DNA of 35,554 bases from Bacillota bacterium (GCA_029007925.1 JAQXIT010000112.1:1-35554); one strand, 5' to 3'; numbered from the stretch's first letter, positions 24,810-34,452 are shown. Numbers and translations are program-made. Notes: generated by a model from the sequence alone, not told the origin.

Positions 24810-26513
24810 TTAGCCGCTGATGACCACATCCCGGTTGACCTTGGACAGGTTGACATCGGTGACGGTGAGGGTGGAGACGATGCTCTCTTCCCACTCGGTG
24901 TACTTCTCGTTGGTCAGAGCGGAGTTCAGCATGGTATCCCGGTAGGTCAGCTCGCCGTCCTCTTTGTAGAACATGATGTGCCAGCCATAGGTGGATTCCA
25001 CAAGACCGGTGTCGCCCACCTTGCGGTTTTCGTCCAGAGCCCACTCTGTGAAGCTCTCAACAAGGTTGGAATCCCAGCTGATGTCGGAGATCAGACCGCC
25101 GCTGTTCTTGGAGCCGCCGTCCTCACTCTTTTCCTTGGCCAGAGCGCCGAAAGCGTCGCTGTCCTTCTTCTCGCCGTTCAGGAAGGTATCCAGAATGGCC
25201 TGCGCCTTATCCTTGGCGGCGGCCTTCTCGGCGTCGGAGTAGGTGGTGTTGCCGGCGCTGTCTTTGGTGCCGCCCGCGAACTTAACGAGGATGTGCTGCA
25301 CGTTGGCCAGAGGATACTTGTTCTCGTTCACACCCTGGAACAGGATGACATAGTAACCGGTGACGGTCTTTTCGTCGTCGGTGCCGGTGGTGATCTCAAC
25401 GAAGGTCACATCGCCGGCCTTGCGCTCGGCGTTGCTGAGCCACTTCTGGGCATCTTCGTTGATGAATCTGGTCAGGTTGCTGTAGAGAGTGTGCTTGTAC
25501 TCCGAAGCCTCCACGGGCTTGGCCTCGTCCTCTTTGCCTTCCTCAGGCTTGTTGATCTCCAGGGCGTTGATGGCGGCGTTCAGAGTTTCCAGATCCACGA
25601 CGGTGTCGGCAGTCAGGGCTTCGGCATCCTTCTTGGCGGCTTCCAGCGCCTGCTTCTTCTCATCGTCGGTGTAGGTGGTAGTGGTTTTGCCGTCCTCGTC
25701 CTTTTCCTCGGTGCCGAGGCCCAGGAAGGTCAGATAGCTGCTGGAGGTGATTTTGTAGACGGCGAAGTCGTAGGAGGAGTACTCATTGTACTTGTCCTTC
25801 TCGTACTCACGGTAATCGGCATCGGTGAATTCCAGACTGTCGTAGTACTGGGAAGCATACGCGTCGGCGATGGTGGTAATGGTGCAATAATCCTTGTAGG
25901 TGCTGAGATTGGCACCGGCGCCGTAGACGGCCCGCAGATATCCGCCGACGCTGCTGAAACCTTTGTAGGTGGCATAGCCTTTCAGGCTGGTTTCCAGACC
26001 GTCCAGAGACTTCTGGGCATCCTCGGAGAGGGTGAATCCCTCAGCCATGGCCTTGTCATACATGGCATAGTTCCACTTGGCGCTGTTCTTGGCGGCGGTG
26101 ATGAAATAATCCGCCCAGGTCTCTCCGGTCTCCTTGTTGTAAGTCTGGGAGCTGAGGGAAGCGGAGGGGTTCAGACCGGCCATCATCTGCATATACAGCG
26201 TGGCATAGTCGCCATACTGGCTGAAATTGCTGACAAAGCTGTTGATGGAGTCGTAGTAATAGTAGTTGAACTCCGTGGCGCTGATTTCGTGATTGCCAAC
26301 GGTGATGGCTTGGGTGCCGCGGTCGATCATGCCGGTAACGGGGTTGCGGAGCGCAACGCCGAGTACGATGGCTACCACGAGAACGATGACCACGACGAAG
26401 GAGATGGTGTAGGCCTTCAGAGCCTTAGCTTCTTTCTGTTCTTTGCGCTGCTTTTCGGTCATAGCAGCGACGTTCTGCTCCTTGCGGAGCTTTTTCTTGT
26501 CGGATGCGCTCAT
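24810..26513 (-). CDS. Membrane-anchored parvulin-type peptidylprolyl isomerase (PrsA/SurA-like)
   Basis: N-terminal TM; NVQHILVKFAGGTKDSAGNT...FGALAKEKSEDGGSKNSGGLISDISWDSNLVESFTEWAL parvulin signature. Confidence 0.9.
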   Translation of the reverse strand: MSASDKKKLRKEQNVAAMTEKQRKEQKEAKALKAYTISFVVVIVLVVAIVLGVALRNPVTGMIDRGTQAITVGNHEISATEFNYYYYDSINSFVSNFSQYGDYATLYMQMMAGLNPSASLSSQTYNKETGETWADYFITAAKNSAKWNYAMYDKAMAEGFTLSEDAQKSLDGLETSLKGYATYKGFSSVGGYLRAVYGAGANLSTYKDYCTITTIADAYASQYYDSLEFTDADYREYEKDKYNEYSSYDFAVYKITSSSYLTFLGLGTEEKDEDGKTTTTYTDDEKKQALEAAKKDAEALTADTVVDLETLNAAINALEINKPEEGKEDEAKPVEASEYKHTLYSNLTRFINEDAQKWLSNAERKAGDVTFVEITTGTDDEKTVTGYYVILFQGVNENKYPLANVQHILVKFAGGTKDSAGNTTYSDAEKAAAKDKAQAILDTFLNGEKKDSDAFGALAKEKSEDGGSKNSGGLISDISWDSNLVESFTEWALDENRKVGDTGLVESTYGWHIMFYKEDGELTYRDTMLNSALTNEKYTEWEESIVSTLTVTDVNLSKVNRDVVISG

Positions 26514-26580
26514 GTAATCAATTCCTCTCATTGTGCTGTTGGATGCGCCGCGGAGACACTGGCGGAGCATAGACTAGGGT

Positions 26581-26609
26581 ATTATAACTGATTTGTCCTC
26601 CGGTTGCAA
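26581..26609 (-). promoter_or_regulatory. Sigma-A promoter for the PPIase
   Basis: Minus strand TTGCAA, 17 bp, TATAAT. Confidence 0.7.
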
Positions 26610-26667
26610 GTGCTTTTCGGAAGAAAACCACGAAAAAAGAAAAAACTTTCCTGCCGTGACGGGGCTG

Positions 26668-26710
26668 ACCGAAAAAAAGCATGGGGAGCAAACGCTCTCC
26701 ATGCTTTCAA
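26668..26710 (-). terminator. Terminator of the 6S-like RNA
   Basis: Minus strand AAAGCATGGAGAGCGTTTGCTCCCCATGCTTTTTTT. Confidence 0.85.
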
Positions 26711-26907
26711 AACCCCGCTTCGGCCGTGTGCGTCGATTTATGACCTGCACAAAAAGGCAGGTGGGTTGCCTCTCCGGGCCTTCACTGCTCCCAGCGTCCG
26801 CCCCACGTCTGAAGCGGGGGCGGGAGGTCTGCAAACCGACCGGGAAGTTCGGCATCCCAATTCAAAAATGTGGGTCCAAAAGGACACATCACGCACCAAG
26901 CAGGGAG
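26711..26907 (-). ncRNA. ssrS: Probable 6S RNA
   Basis: Minus-strand, roughly 195-nt rod. Closing stem CCCTGCTT/AAGCGGGG and GTGCGT/ACGCAC. Inner pairing GGGATGCC/GGCAACCC (one mismatch). Apical stem CTCCCGCCCC/GGGGC...GGGAG. Directly followed by a terminator. Confidence 0.65.
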
Positions 26908-26916
26908 GTGTACCCT

Positions 26917-27195
26917 CTATTCCGCGCCGTCGTCGAAAAGACCGTCCATCAGCAAATCCGTGACGGCTTCCAGCTCTGCCGGGTCCTCCACGGCGCACAG
27001 AAGGGGGTCGCCGTCCTCCTCTGTGGATTTGAGGATGCTGACCTGCCATTCGGCGGGATCCGTGCCGTTGTCCGCAGGGATTACCGCCAGATATGTGGCG
27101 CCGTTGAACTCCACGGAGGAAAGCACCTCCAGTTCGTATTCAGTGCCGTCCTCGTCCGTAACGGACAGGAAATCGGAACCGTATTGATCCGCCAT
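26917..27195 (-). CDS. DUF1292 domain-containing protein
   Basis: FLSVTDEDGTEYELEVLSSVEFNGATYLAVIPADNG; ATG at 27195 with GGAGGG spaced 6 nt. Confidence 0.85.
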   Translation of the reverse strand: MADQYGSDFLSVTDEDGTEYELEVLSSVEFNGATYLAVIPADNGTDPAEWQVSILKSTEEDGDPLLCAVEDPAELEAVTDLLMDGLFDDGAE

Positions 27196-27501
27196 GGGCA
27201 TCCCTCCGTCCTGTTTTCTGCCTATATATTACACCGGAGCGGCGGCAAAATCAAGTGGCAATGTTGCATAGTGCCGCGGCGAAAAGTTCTGTCAAACTGC
27301 CTATGGAAACAGTATGACCCGGCATCGTCGGAATTATGTGGCGGCGTAACCAACAATTTTTGCGAAGGAATCCGATTTTTGTACTTTTCTTTTGCCGGCG
27401 GGTATGCTATAATCCTACGAGTGGTATTATGCGTTTATGCCGTCGGCGGAGGCTGATGGGGGGAACGGATACCCGGTATGCCGTGGTTTGGAGGTATTGG
27501 C

Positions 27502-30231
27502 ATGGAAAATGAAGAATATCGCCCGCGGAAACGGAAGGTGACCCGGCAGTCGTGGAAGCCCGGCCCTGTTCTCGGCGCGCTTCACGGCGTGTGGATCGCC
27601 ATATATTCGGTTCTGAAGATTGTGCTGGGCGCCGTGGCAACGGTGCTGCTGATCTGCGCGGTGTGCGGATTTGTATTTGTCTGGACGCTGGGCGACTATC
27701 TGGAGGGCGATATCGCGCCCCAGGCTGGCGTTCAGCTGGAGGGTTTTGATCTGAACGAGCCCTCTTATTTGTATTATGTGGATTCCTCCGGGAATATTCA
27801 GGTGCTCCAGAAGCTCTACGCCGATACGAAGCGGGAGTGGGCCAGCTACGACGAAATCCCCAAGAATCTGATCAATGCCGCCGTGGCCATTGAGGATCAC
27901 CGCTTCTTCGAGCATCAAGGCGTAGACTGGTTCACCACAATCAAGGCCTGCGTCAATATGTTTATCGGATCCGGCGATCAGTTCGGCGGCTCCTCCATTA
28001 CTCAGCAGCTCATCAAGAATCTGATGCTGATGGAGGACGAGGGTGCCGACGACGTGACGGTGCAGCGTAAGGTGCTGGAGATCTTCCGCGCCACGGAATT
28101 CGAGCGCCGCTACGACAAGACCGTGGTGCTGGAATGGTACCTGAACAAGATCTATCTGGGCAACCGCTGCGAAGGCGTCAAGGCCGCCGCGGCCAAGTAT
28201 TTCGGCAAGGAGCTGGAGCATCTGACTGCCGCCGAGTGCGCCTGCCTCATCAGTATCACCAACAATCCGTCGCTGTATGATCCCTACCGCACCAAGCCGG
28301 ACAGCAAGGGGCTGACCGGTATGGAGCAGAATGAGATTCGCCGCACCAATACGCTGTATATGATGCGGCAGTATGGTTTCCTGACGGAGGAGGAGTATCA
28401 GGAGGCGCTGGCCCAGGAAATCGTCCTGAAGGACGGCATCGACGAAGGGGACAAGGTATTCGACTGCCCCAATGAGGAATGCGCCTACCATGGCAAGGTA
28501 AGCACCTTCGAAAAGCGGGAGGACGGCAGGTACTACTGTCCTGTCTGCGGCACCGTCACCACCATCGGAGAGAACGCTTCTCAGGAGGTTTATTCCTGGT
28601 TCGTGGAGTCCGCGCTGGAGGATGTGGCGCAGCAGATGGCGAAGGAGGCCGGGCTGGAATGGAACAACACCACCCGGAGCCTGTATATGGATCTGATCAG
28701 CAACGGCGGCTACCATATTTATACCACGCTGAACATGGAGGTTCAGCAAGCTGTGGATAAGATCTACACCAATCTGGACGAGATCCCCGAGACCAACAGC
28801 GTCCAGCAGCTGCAGTCCGGCATCGTTATCATCGACAACAGAACCGGCGACATTGTGGCCATGGCCGGCGCCGTGGGTCAGAAAGAGGTTTTCGACGCCT
28901 ACAACTGCGCGGAAGCCTATCTGCAGCCCGGCTCCTCGCTGAAGCCCCTGACGGTTTACGCGCCTGCCATGGAGCTGGGAATCATCAATCCCGCCACCAT
29001 TCAGAAGGATATGCCCCTGAGCTACACCGTGGATCCGGAGAATCCCTATGCCGCCCCGAAGCCCTTCCCGCTGAACAGCGGCCGGGCAAACTACGGCTAC
29101 CGGCGCAATATCCTCTACGGCCTGACCCAATCGGTCAACACCATTTCGGTTCAGACGCTGAACGCCATGGGCCTGGAATACAGCTTCCACTTTGCCAAGG
29201 ATAATTTCGGCCTGTCCGAGCTGACGGAACATTATGTAAACTCAAAGGGCACTGTATTCTCTGATATTAACATTTCCCCTCTGGGCATGGGCGCCCCCAC
29301 CATCGGCGTCTCCGTGCGCCAGATGAGCGCGGCCTACGCCACCTTTGCCAACAACGGCGTCTACCGGGAAGCCAGAACCTTCACCAAGGTCTACAACAGC
29401 AAGGGTGAGGTAGTGCTGACCAATACCCAGGACTCCCGCCAGATTCTCAGCGAAAAGACCGTGGATTATATGAATTACTGCCTGCAGAACGTGGTGAATG
29501 CCGGTACCGGTACCGCCGCGAAGATTTCCGGCCAGTATGTGGCGGGCAAGACCGGTTCCACCACCAGCAATAAGGATCGCTGGTTCTGCGGCTACACCGA
29601 CTACTACACCGCAGCCATCTGGTGCGGCTACAAGACGCCGGAGGTCATCAGCCTTGTGGGCGATATGAGAAACCCGGCCTGCCGCCTGTTCGCCAAGGTC
29701 ATGACGCCCATCCATGAGAATCTGCCCGCCGTCAAACTCTATGATGAGAGCAAATTCGTTCAGGTCGGCATTTGTCTCGATTCCGGAAAGCTGGCCACGG
29801 ATGCCTGCGCCAACGATATCCGGGGCAGCCGGATCGTCTACGCAGACGTTTATCCGGAGGACATCCCCACCGGAACCTGCGACAAGCATATTGTGGTGGA
29901 TTACTGCGAGAACGGCGTCGCCACCGAATACTGCAAGAATTTCGCTTCCGTCCATCAGGCTGCCATCACCAAGAAATCTCTGGTGATGATGACCCAGTCG
30001 GAGCTGGACGAGATCATCACCGCCAGCAAGTGCGGACTGCAGGAAATGTATGCCAAGAACAACTATATTTATCTGGTGGATAATGCCGGGAAGCCCATTG
30101 CGTTCCATGGTCTGCAGGGCGACATCAACACCGGGCTCCAGGCGCCTTATCAGGTCTGCACCAAGCATACCAGGGAGGCCTGGGAGGCCTATCTCGCGCA
30201 GATGCCGGAAATTCCGGGCGCGGATGACTAA
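27502..30231 (+). CDS. Class A penicillin-binding protein (PBP1A-like) with internal Cys4 insert
   Basis: GT51 AIEDHRFFEHQGVDWF; transpeptidase SLKP, SVN, KTGST motifs. GGAGG SD upstream of ATG 27502. Confidence 0.95.
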   Translation: MENEEYRPRKRKVTRQSWKPGPVLGALHGVWIAIYSVLKIVLGAVATVLLICAVCGFVFVWTLGDYLEGDIAPQAGVQLEGFDLNEPSYLYYVDSSGNIQVLQKLYADTKREWASYDEIPKNLINAAVAIEDHRFFEHQGVDWFTTIKACVNMFIGSGDQFGGSSITQQLIKNLMLMEDEGADDVTVQRKVLEIFRATEFERRYDKTVVLEWYLNKIYLGNRCEGVKAAAAKYFGKELEHLTAAECACLISITNNPSLYDPYRTKPDSKGLTGMEQNEIRRTNTLYMMRQYGFLTEEEYQEALAQEIVLKDGIDEGDKVFDCPNEECAYHGKVSTFEKREDGRYYCPVCGTVTTIGENASQEVYSWFVESALEDVAQQMAKEAGLEWNNTTRSLYMDLISNGGYHIYTTLNMEVQQAVDKIYTNLDEIPETNSVQQLQSGIVIIDNRTGDIVAMAGAVGQKEVFDAYNCAEAYLQPGSSLKPLTVYAPAMELGIINPATIQKDMPLSYTVDPENPYAAPKPFPLNSGRANYGYRRNILYGLTQSVNTISVQTLNAMGLEYSFHFAKDNFGLSELTEHYVNSKGTVFSDINISPLGMGAPTIGVSVRQMSAAYATFANNGVYREARTFTKVYNSKGEVVLTNTQDSRQILSEKTVDYMNYCLQNVVNAGTGTAAKISGQYVAGKTGSTTSNKDRWFCGYTDYYTAAIWCGYKTPEVISLVGDMRNPACRLFAKVMTPIHENLPAVKLYDESKFVQVGICLDSGKLATDACANDIRGSRIVYADVYPEDIPTGTCDKHIVVDYCENGVATEYCKNFASVHQAAITKKSLVMMTQSELDEIITASKCGLQEMYAKNNYIYLVDNAGKPIAFHGLQGDINTGLQAPYQVCTKHTREAWEAYLAQMPEIPGADD

Positions 30232-30240
30232 GGAGGCACC

Positions 30241-31107
30241 ATGATCTGGATTTCCGACGCGTGGAAAGAATATGAGGTTCTGGATACCTCCGGCGGCGAG
30301 CGGCTGGAGCGGTGGGGGAAGTACCTGCTGGTTCGGCCGGATCCCCAGGTGATCTGGGACACGCCCCGGACGGATCCGGGCTGGAAGCGGTACGATGCCC
30401 GGTATATCCGCTCCAGTACCGGCGGCGGGCACTGGTCTGACCACAGTCTGCCGGAGCGCTGGCAGATTCATTACAAGGATTACCTGACCTTTCATGTCAA
30501 GCCCATGAATTTCAAGCACACAGGCGTGTTCCCTGAGCAGGCCGCCAACTGGGACTTTATCCGGGAACGGGTGGCTTCCGCCCACCGGCCGGTGCGGGTT
30601 CTGAATCTGTTTGCCTATTCCGGCGGCGCCACGCTGGCGGCTGCGGCCGGCGGTGCGGAGGTGTTCCATGTGGACGCCTCCAAGGGCATGGTGGCGTGGG
30701 CAAAAGAGAATGCCCAGGCTTCCGGCCTTGCCGACCGTCCCATCCACTGGATCGTGGACGACTGCGGGAAATTTATCCAGCGGGAGATCCGCCGGGGACG
30801 CCGCTACGACGGCATCATCATGGATCCCCCCAGCTACGGTCGGGGCCCCAGCGGAGAGATCTGGAAAATGGAAACCAGCTTCTATCCCTTCCTGCTGGAG
30901 ACGGCCAAGCTGCTGACCGACGACCCGCTGTTTGTCATTATCAATTCCTATACCACCGGCCTCGCGCCCTCCGCCGTGGGCTATGCCTCCGACGTGGTGT
31001 TCGGCGCTGCCCGCGGCGGTCATACCGCGGTGGGAGAGCTGGGGCTGCCGGTCAGCTCCACGGGCATCATGCTGCCCTGTGGCTCCACCGGCCGGTGGAC
31101 ACCCTGA
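30241..31107 (+). CDS. Class I SAM-dependent methyltransferase, RlmI/RlmL-like
   Basis: VLNLFAYSGGATLAAAAGGAEVFHVDASKGMVAWAKEN; IIMDPPSYGRG. Confidence 0.85.
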   Translation: MIWISDAWKEYEVLDTSGGERLERWGKYLLVRPDPQVIWDTPRTDPGWKRYDARYIRSSTGGGHWSDHSLPERWQIHYKDYLTFHVKPMNFKHTGVFPEQAANWDFIRERVASAHRPVRVLNLFAYSGGATLAAAAGGAEVFHVDASKGMVAWAKENAQASGLADRPIHWIVDDCGKFIQREIRRGRRYDGIIMDPPSYGRGPSGEIWKMETSFYPFLLETAKLLTDDPLFVIINSYTTGLAPSAVGYASDVVFGAARGGHTAVGELGLPVSSTGIMLPCGSTGRWTP

Positions 31108-31123
31108 AAGGGGAGAGAAAGCC

Positions 31124-31972
31124 ATGAATACCGCAATTTCTGTTGAACATCTCGCGTATACCTATCCGGGCGTGGACAACACGCCCGGCGTCACCGTTTT
31201 TGAGGATTTGAACCTGCGGATTGAGGAGGGCAGCTTTGTGGCCATCCTGGGTGGAAACGGCTGCGGAAAATCCACCCTTGCCAAGCATTTTAACGCCATT
31301 TTGCTGCCCTGCGGAGGAAAAGTCTGGGTCTACGGCATGGACACCTCCGACGAGGATAAGCGGATCGCCGTCCGCCGCAGCGCCGGCATGGTTTTCCAGA
31401 ACCCGGACAACCAGATCGTCGCCAACGTGGTGGAAGAGGACGTTGCCTTCGGGCCGGAGAATCTGGGGATTGCCAGCCCGGAGATCCGCCGCCGGGTGAA
31501 TCAGGCGCTGACCCAGGTGGGGATGTACGAATACCGGGAACACGCGCCCCATCTCCTCTCCGGCGGACAGAAGCAGCGTGTGGCAATAGCCGGCATCATC
31601 GCCATGGAGCCCAAGTGCATCGTGCTGGATGAGCCCACCGCCATGCTGGATCCCAGAGGCCGCCGGGAGGTTATGGAGACCGTCACCCGGCTCAACCGGG
31701 AAAAGAACATCACCATCGTGCTGATCACCCACCATATGGACGAAGCCGCCAAAGCCCAGCGGGTGATCGTCCTGAACCAAGGCAAGATCGCTGCCGACGG
31801 TACCCCTGAGGCGGTCTTTTCGCAGGTCGAGCTGCTCCACGGCATCGGCCTTGCATCGCCGGACACGGTGGAGCTGTGCTGGGAACTGAATCAACAGGGA
31901 TTCGCGCTGCCGCTGGACAGCCTGGACCCCGAAGAATGCGCGCAGATACTTTACAATGCGGTGAAGATCTGA
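31124..31972 (+). CDS. ecfA1: ECF transporter ATPase EcfA1
   Basis: GGNGCGKSTLAKHFNAILLP; LLSGGQKQRVAIAGIIAM. Confidence 0.93.
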   Translation: MNTAISVEHLAYTYPGVDNTPGVTVFEDLNLRIEEGSFVAILGGNGCGKSTLAKHFNAILLPCGGKVWVYGMDTSDEDKRIAVRRSAGMVFQNPDNQIVANVVEEDVAFGPENLGIASPEIRRRVNQALTQVGMYEYREHAPHLLSGGQKQRVAIAGIIAMEPKCIVLDEPTAMLDPRGRREVMETVTRLNREKNITIVLITHHMDEAAKAQRVIVLNQGKIAADGTPEAVFSQVELLHGIGLASPDTVELCWELNQQGFALPLDSLDPEECAQILYNAVKI

Positions 31973-31992
31973 CCCGCGGGGAGGAAGAAACA

Positions 31993-32862
31993 TTGGCACC
32001 TTTTTTAGAGGTTAAAAATCTGACACACGTTTACAGCGCCGGAACGCCCTTTGAGCATAAGGCACTGGATAATGTGTCCTTTTATCTGGAGCGGGGCGAA
32101 TTCGTGGGCGTCATCGGTCACACTGGCTCCGGAAAATCCACGCTGATGCAGCACCTCAACGGTCTGCTGAAGCCGGACTCCGGTGCCGTCTTGCTGGACG
32201 GTGTGGACATCTGGAGCGACAAAAAGATCACCCGGCAGGCTCGTTTTCGGGTGGGACTGGTGTTTCAGTACCCCGAATATCAGCTTTTTGAGGAGACGGT
32301 GTATAAAGACATCGCCTTCGGCCCCCGCAACATGGGACTGCCCGCGGAGGAAATCGACCGCCGCGTCCGGGAGGCCGCGGGATTTGTGGGTATTTCCGAC
32401 GCTCAGCTTGCGTCTTCACCTTTCGACCTTTCCGGCGGGCAGAAGCGCCGGGCGGCCATTGCCGGCGTCATTGCCATGGAGCCGGAGCTGCTGATTCTGG
32501 ACGAGCCCACCGCCGGACTGGATCCTGCCGGCAGGGAAGATATCCTTGCCAACATCGACGGCTACCGCCGAGCCAAGAATGCCACCGTCATGATGGTCAG
32601 CCACTCCATGAATGATGTGGCGCGGATGGCGGATCGGCTCATCGTCATGAATCGGGCCCGCATCGCCATGGACGGGACACCCCGTGAGATCTTTACCCTG
32701 AACCATACCCAGGAGCTGATGGATATGGGCCTGGATATACCGGAGCTGACCCGGGTATTTCTGCGCCTGCGCCGGATGGGGCTAAACGTCCCCGTGGTCT
32801 ATACCATGGAGCAGGCCGTCGATGCCATGACCTCGCTGAGAGGAGGCACCGATCATGCTTAA
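31993..32862 (+). CDS. ecfA2: ECF transporter ATPase EcfA2 (TTG start)
   Basis: GHTGSGKSTLMQHLNGLLKP; DLSGGQKRRAAIAGVIAM. TTG 31993 after GGGGAGGAAGAAACA. Confidence 0.93.
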   Translation: MAPFLEVKNLTHVYSAGTPFEHKALDNVSFYLERGEFVGVIGHTGSGKSTLMQHLNGLLKPDSGAVLLDGVDIWSDKKITRQARFRVGLVFQYPEYQLFEETVYKDIAFGPRNMGLPAEEIDRRVREAAGFVGISDAQLASSPFDLSGGQKRRAAIAGVIAMEPELLILDEPTAGLDPAGREDILANIDGYRRAKNATVMMVSHSMNDVARMADRLIVMNRARIAMDGTPREIFTLNHTQELMDMGLDIPELTRVFLRLRRMGLNVPVVYTMEQAVDAMTSLRGGTDHA

Positions 32863-33661
32863 GGACATTACCCTCGGACAGTATTTCCCGGGGAATTCTC
32901 CGATCCACCGGCTGGATCCCCGAACCAAGCTGGTTCTGCTGGTCGCCTACATCGTTGCTTTGTTCCTGGCGGTGAGCTGGGTATCCTACGCGGTGATGCT
33001 GGTATTTCTCATCAGTGTCATCGCCGTGTCCGGCGTGCCGCCCAAGTCCTTTTTCAAGGGGATGAAACCGCTGGTGTTCATACTGGTGTTCACCGGCGTG
33101 CTGAATCTGTTCTTCACCCGGGGCGAGACGGTGCTTCTGGAAGTGGGATTCATCGTCATCACGCTGGAGGGACTGGCGCGGGCAATCATGATGCTGTCGC
33201 GGATCCTGATGCTGGTGACCGGCACCTTCCTGCTGACCTACACCACATCGCCCATTGCCCTGACCGACGGCCTGGAGTCCCTGCTCTCCCCGCTGAAGAA
33301 GATCCGTGTGCCGGTGCATGAGCTGTCCATGATGATGTGCATCGCCCTGCGCTTTATCCCCACGCTGATCGAGGAGACGGACAAGATCATGTCCGCCCAG
33401 AAGGCCAGAGGCGCGGATTTTGAGTCCGGCAAGCTGATGGAGCGGGTGCGGGCACTGATTCCCATTCTGGTGCCGCTGTTCATCAGCGCTTTCCGCCGGG
33501 CCGACGAGCTGGCCACGGCTATGGAGTGCCGCTGCTATCAGGGCGGGGAGGGACGCACCAAAATGAAACTGCTCCACTACAAGCGCCGGGATTTCTTTGC
33601 CTTCGGAATCGGCGTTGTTCTGGTGGCAGTCATCTGCGTGCTGCGCCGGTTCGGCCTGTGA
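32855..33661 (+). CDS. ecfT: ECF transporter transmembrane subunit EcfT
   Basis: SPIHRLDPRTKLVLL N-terminus; C-terminal RARGADF and ADELATAMECRCY. Overlaps ecfA2 by 8 nt. Confidence 0.93.
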   Translation: MLKDITLGQYFPGNSPIHRLDPRTKLVLLVAYIVALFLAVSWVSYAVMLVFLISVIAVSGVPPKSFFKGMKPLVFILVFTGVLNLFFTRGETVLLEVGFIVITLEGLARAIMMLSRILMLVTGTFLLTYTTSPIALTDGLESLLSPLKKIRVPVHELSMMMCIALRFIPTLIEETDKIMSAQKARGADFESGKLMERVRALIPILVPLFISAFRRADELATAMECRCYQGGEGRTKMKLLHYKRRDFFAFGIGVVLVAVICVLRRFGL

Positions 33662-33669
33662 GGATGCCC

Positions 33670-34452
33670 ATGCGGAATATCGCTCTGTTTCTGACTTATC
33701 TCGGTACGGCCTACCACGGCTGGCAGACCCAGAAAAATCTCTCCACCGTACAGCAGACCGTGGAAAAGGCGGCTGCCATGGTGGTGGGGCATGAGGTTCA
33801 TGTTACCGGCTGCGGCCGCACCGACGCCGGCGTTCACGCCAGATGCTATGTGGCCAATTTCCGCACCGGCTCCACCGTTCCGGTGGAGCGGCTGCCTTAT
33901 GCCCTGAATACCCATCTGCCGCCGGATATCGTAGTGACCCGAGCCTTTGAGGTTCACGAAAACTTCAATGCCATCGGCTCCTGCGTCAAAAAGGAATATA
34001 CCTATCTCATTTATAATTCCCGTCTGAAGGATCCCTTCTATGTGAACCGCGCCTGGTTTTACCCCAGACATCTGGACGAAAGCGTTATGCAGGCGGCGGC
34101 GGATCAGTTTGTCGGCACCCACGATTTTGCCGCGGTGAGATCCGTGGGCACCGATGTCAAATCCACCGTCCGCACGGTATATCATTATACCGTGGAGCGG
34201 GACGGAAACCTGATCGCCCTGAAGGTCTGCGCCAACGGCTTCCTGTACAACATGGCCAGAGCCATGGCCGGCACCGTGGTGTACGCGGCGGAAGGGAAGA
34301 TCCGCCCGGAGGAGATCGGCGCCATTCTGGATTCCGGGAACCGTACCGCCGCCGGGCCCACGGTTCCTCCCGGGGGACTGTATATGACCCATCTTTGGTA
34401 CGACGACGGCATCGAATCCTTCGAATGCTGCCCCGAAAGCACAAATGTTTAA
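33670..34452 (+). CDS. truA: tRNA pseudouridine synthase A
   Basis: YLGTAYHGWQTQKNLSTVQQTVEKA; GCGRTDAGVHA. An alternative ATG at 33664 is also possible. Confidence 0.95.
   Translation: MRNIALFLTYLGTAYHGWQTQKNLSTVQQTVEKAAAMVVGHEVHVTGCGRTDAGVHARCYVANFRTGSTVPVERLPYALNTHLPPDIVVTRAFEVHENFNAIGSCVKKEYTYLIYNSRLKDPFYVNRAWFYPRHLDESVMQAAADQFVGTHDFAAVRSVGTDVKSTVRTVYHYTVERDGNLIALKVCANGFLYNMARAMAGTVVYAAEGKIRPEEIGAILDSGNRTAAGPTVPPGGLYMTHLWYDDGIESFECCPESTNV

Noticed and set aside
24588-26591. 667-aa plus-strand ORF opposite the PPIase
   Set aside because: Gly/Val/Leu-rich antisense translation. The minus-strand parvulin has an SD, a TM segment and family motifs.
26593-27456. 287-aa plus-strand ORF over the 6S-like RNA and DUF1292 gene
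   Set aside because: No SD or family signal; overlaps a structured RNA and a real minus-strand CDS.
27427-31125. 601-aa and 627-aa minus-strand ORFs opposite the PBP and the methyltransferase
   Set aside because: Antisense artefacts of codon bias; the plus-strand genes have catalytic motifs and ribosome sites.
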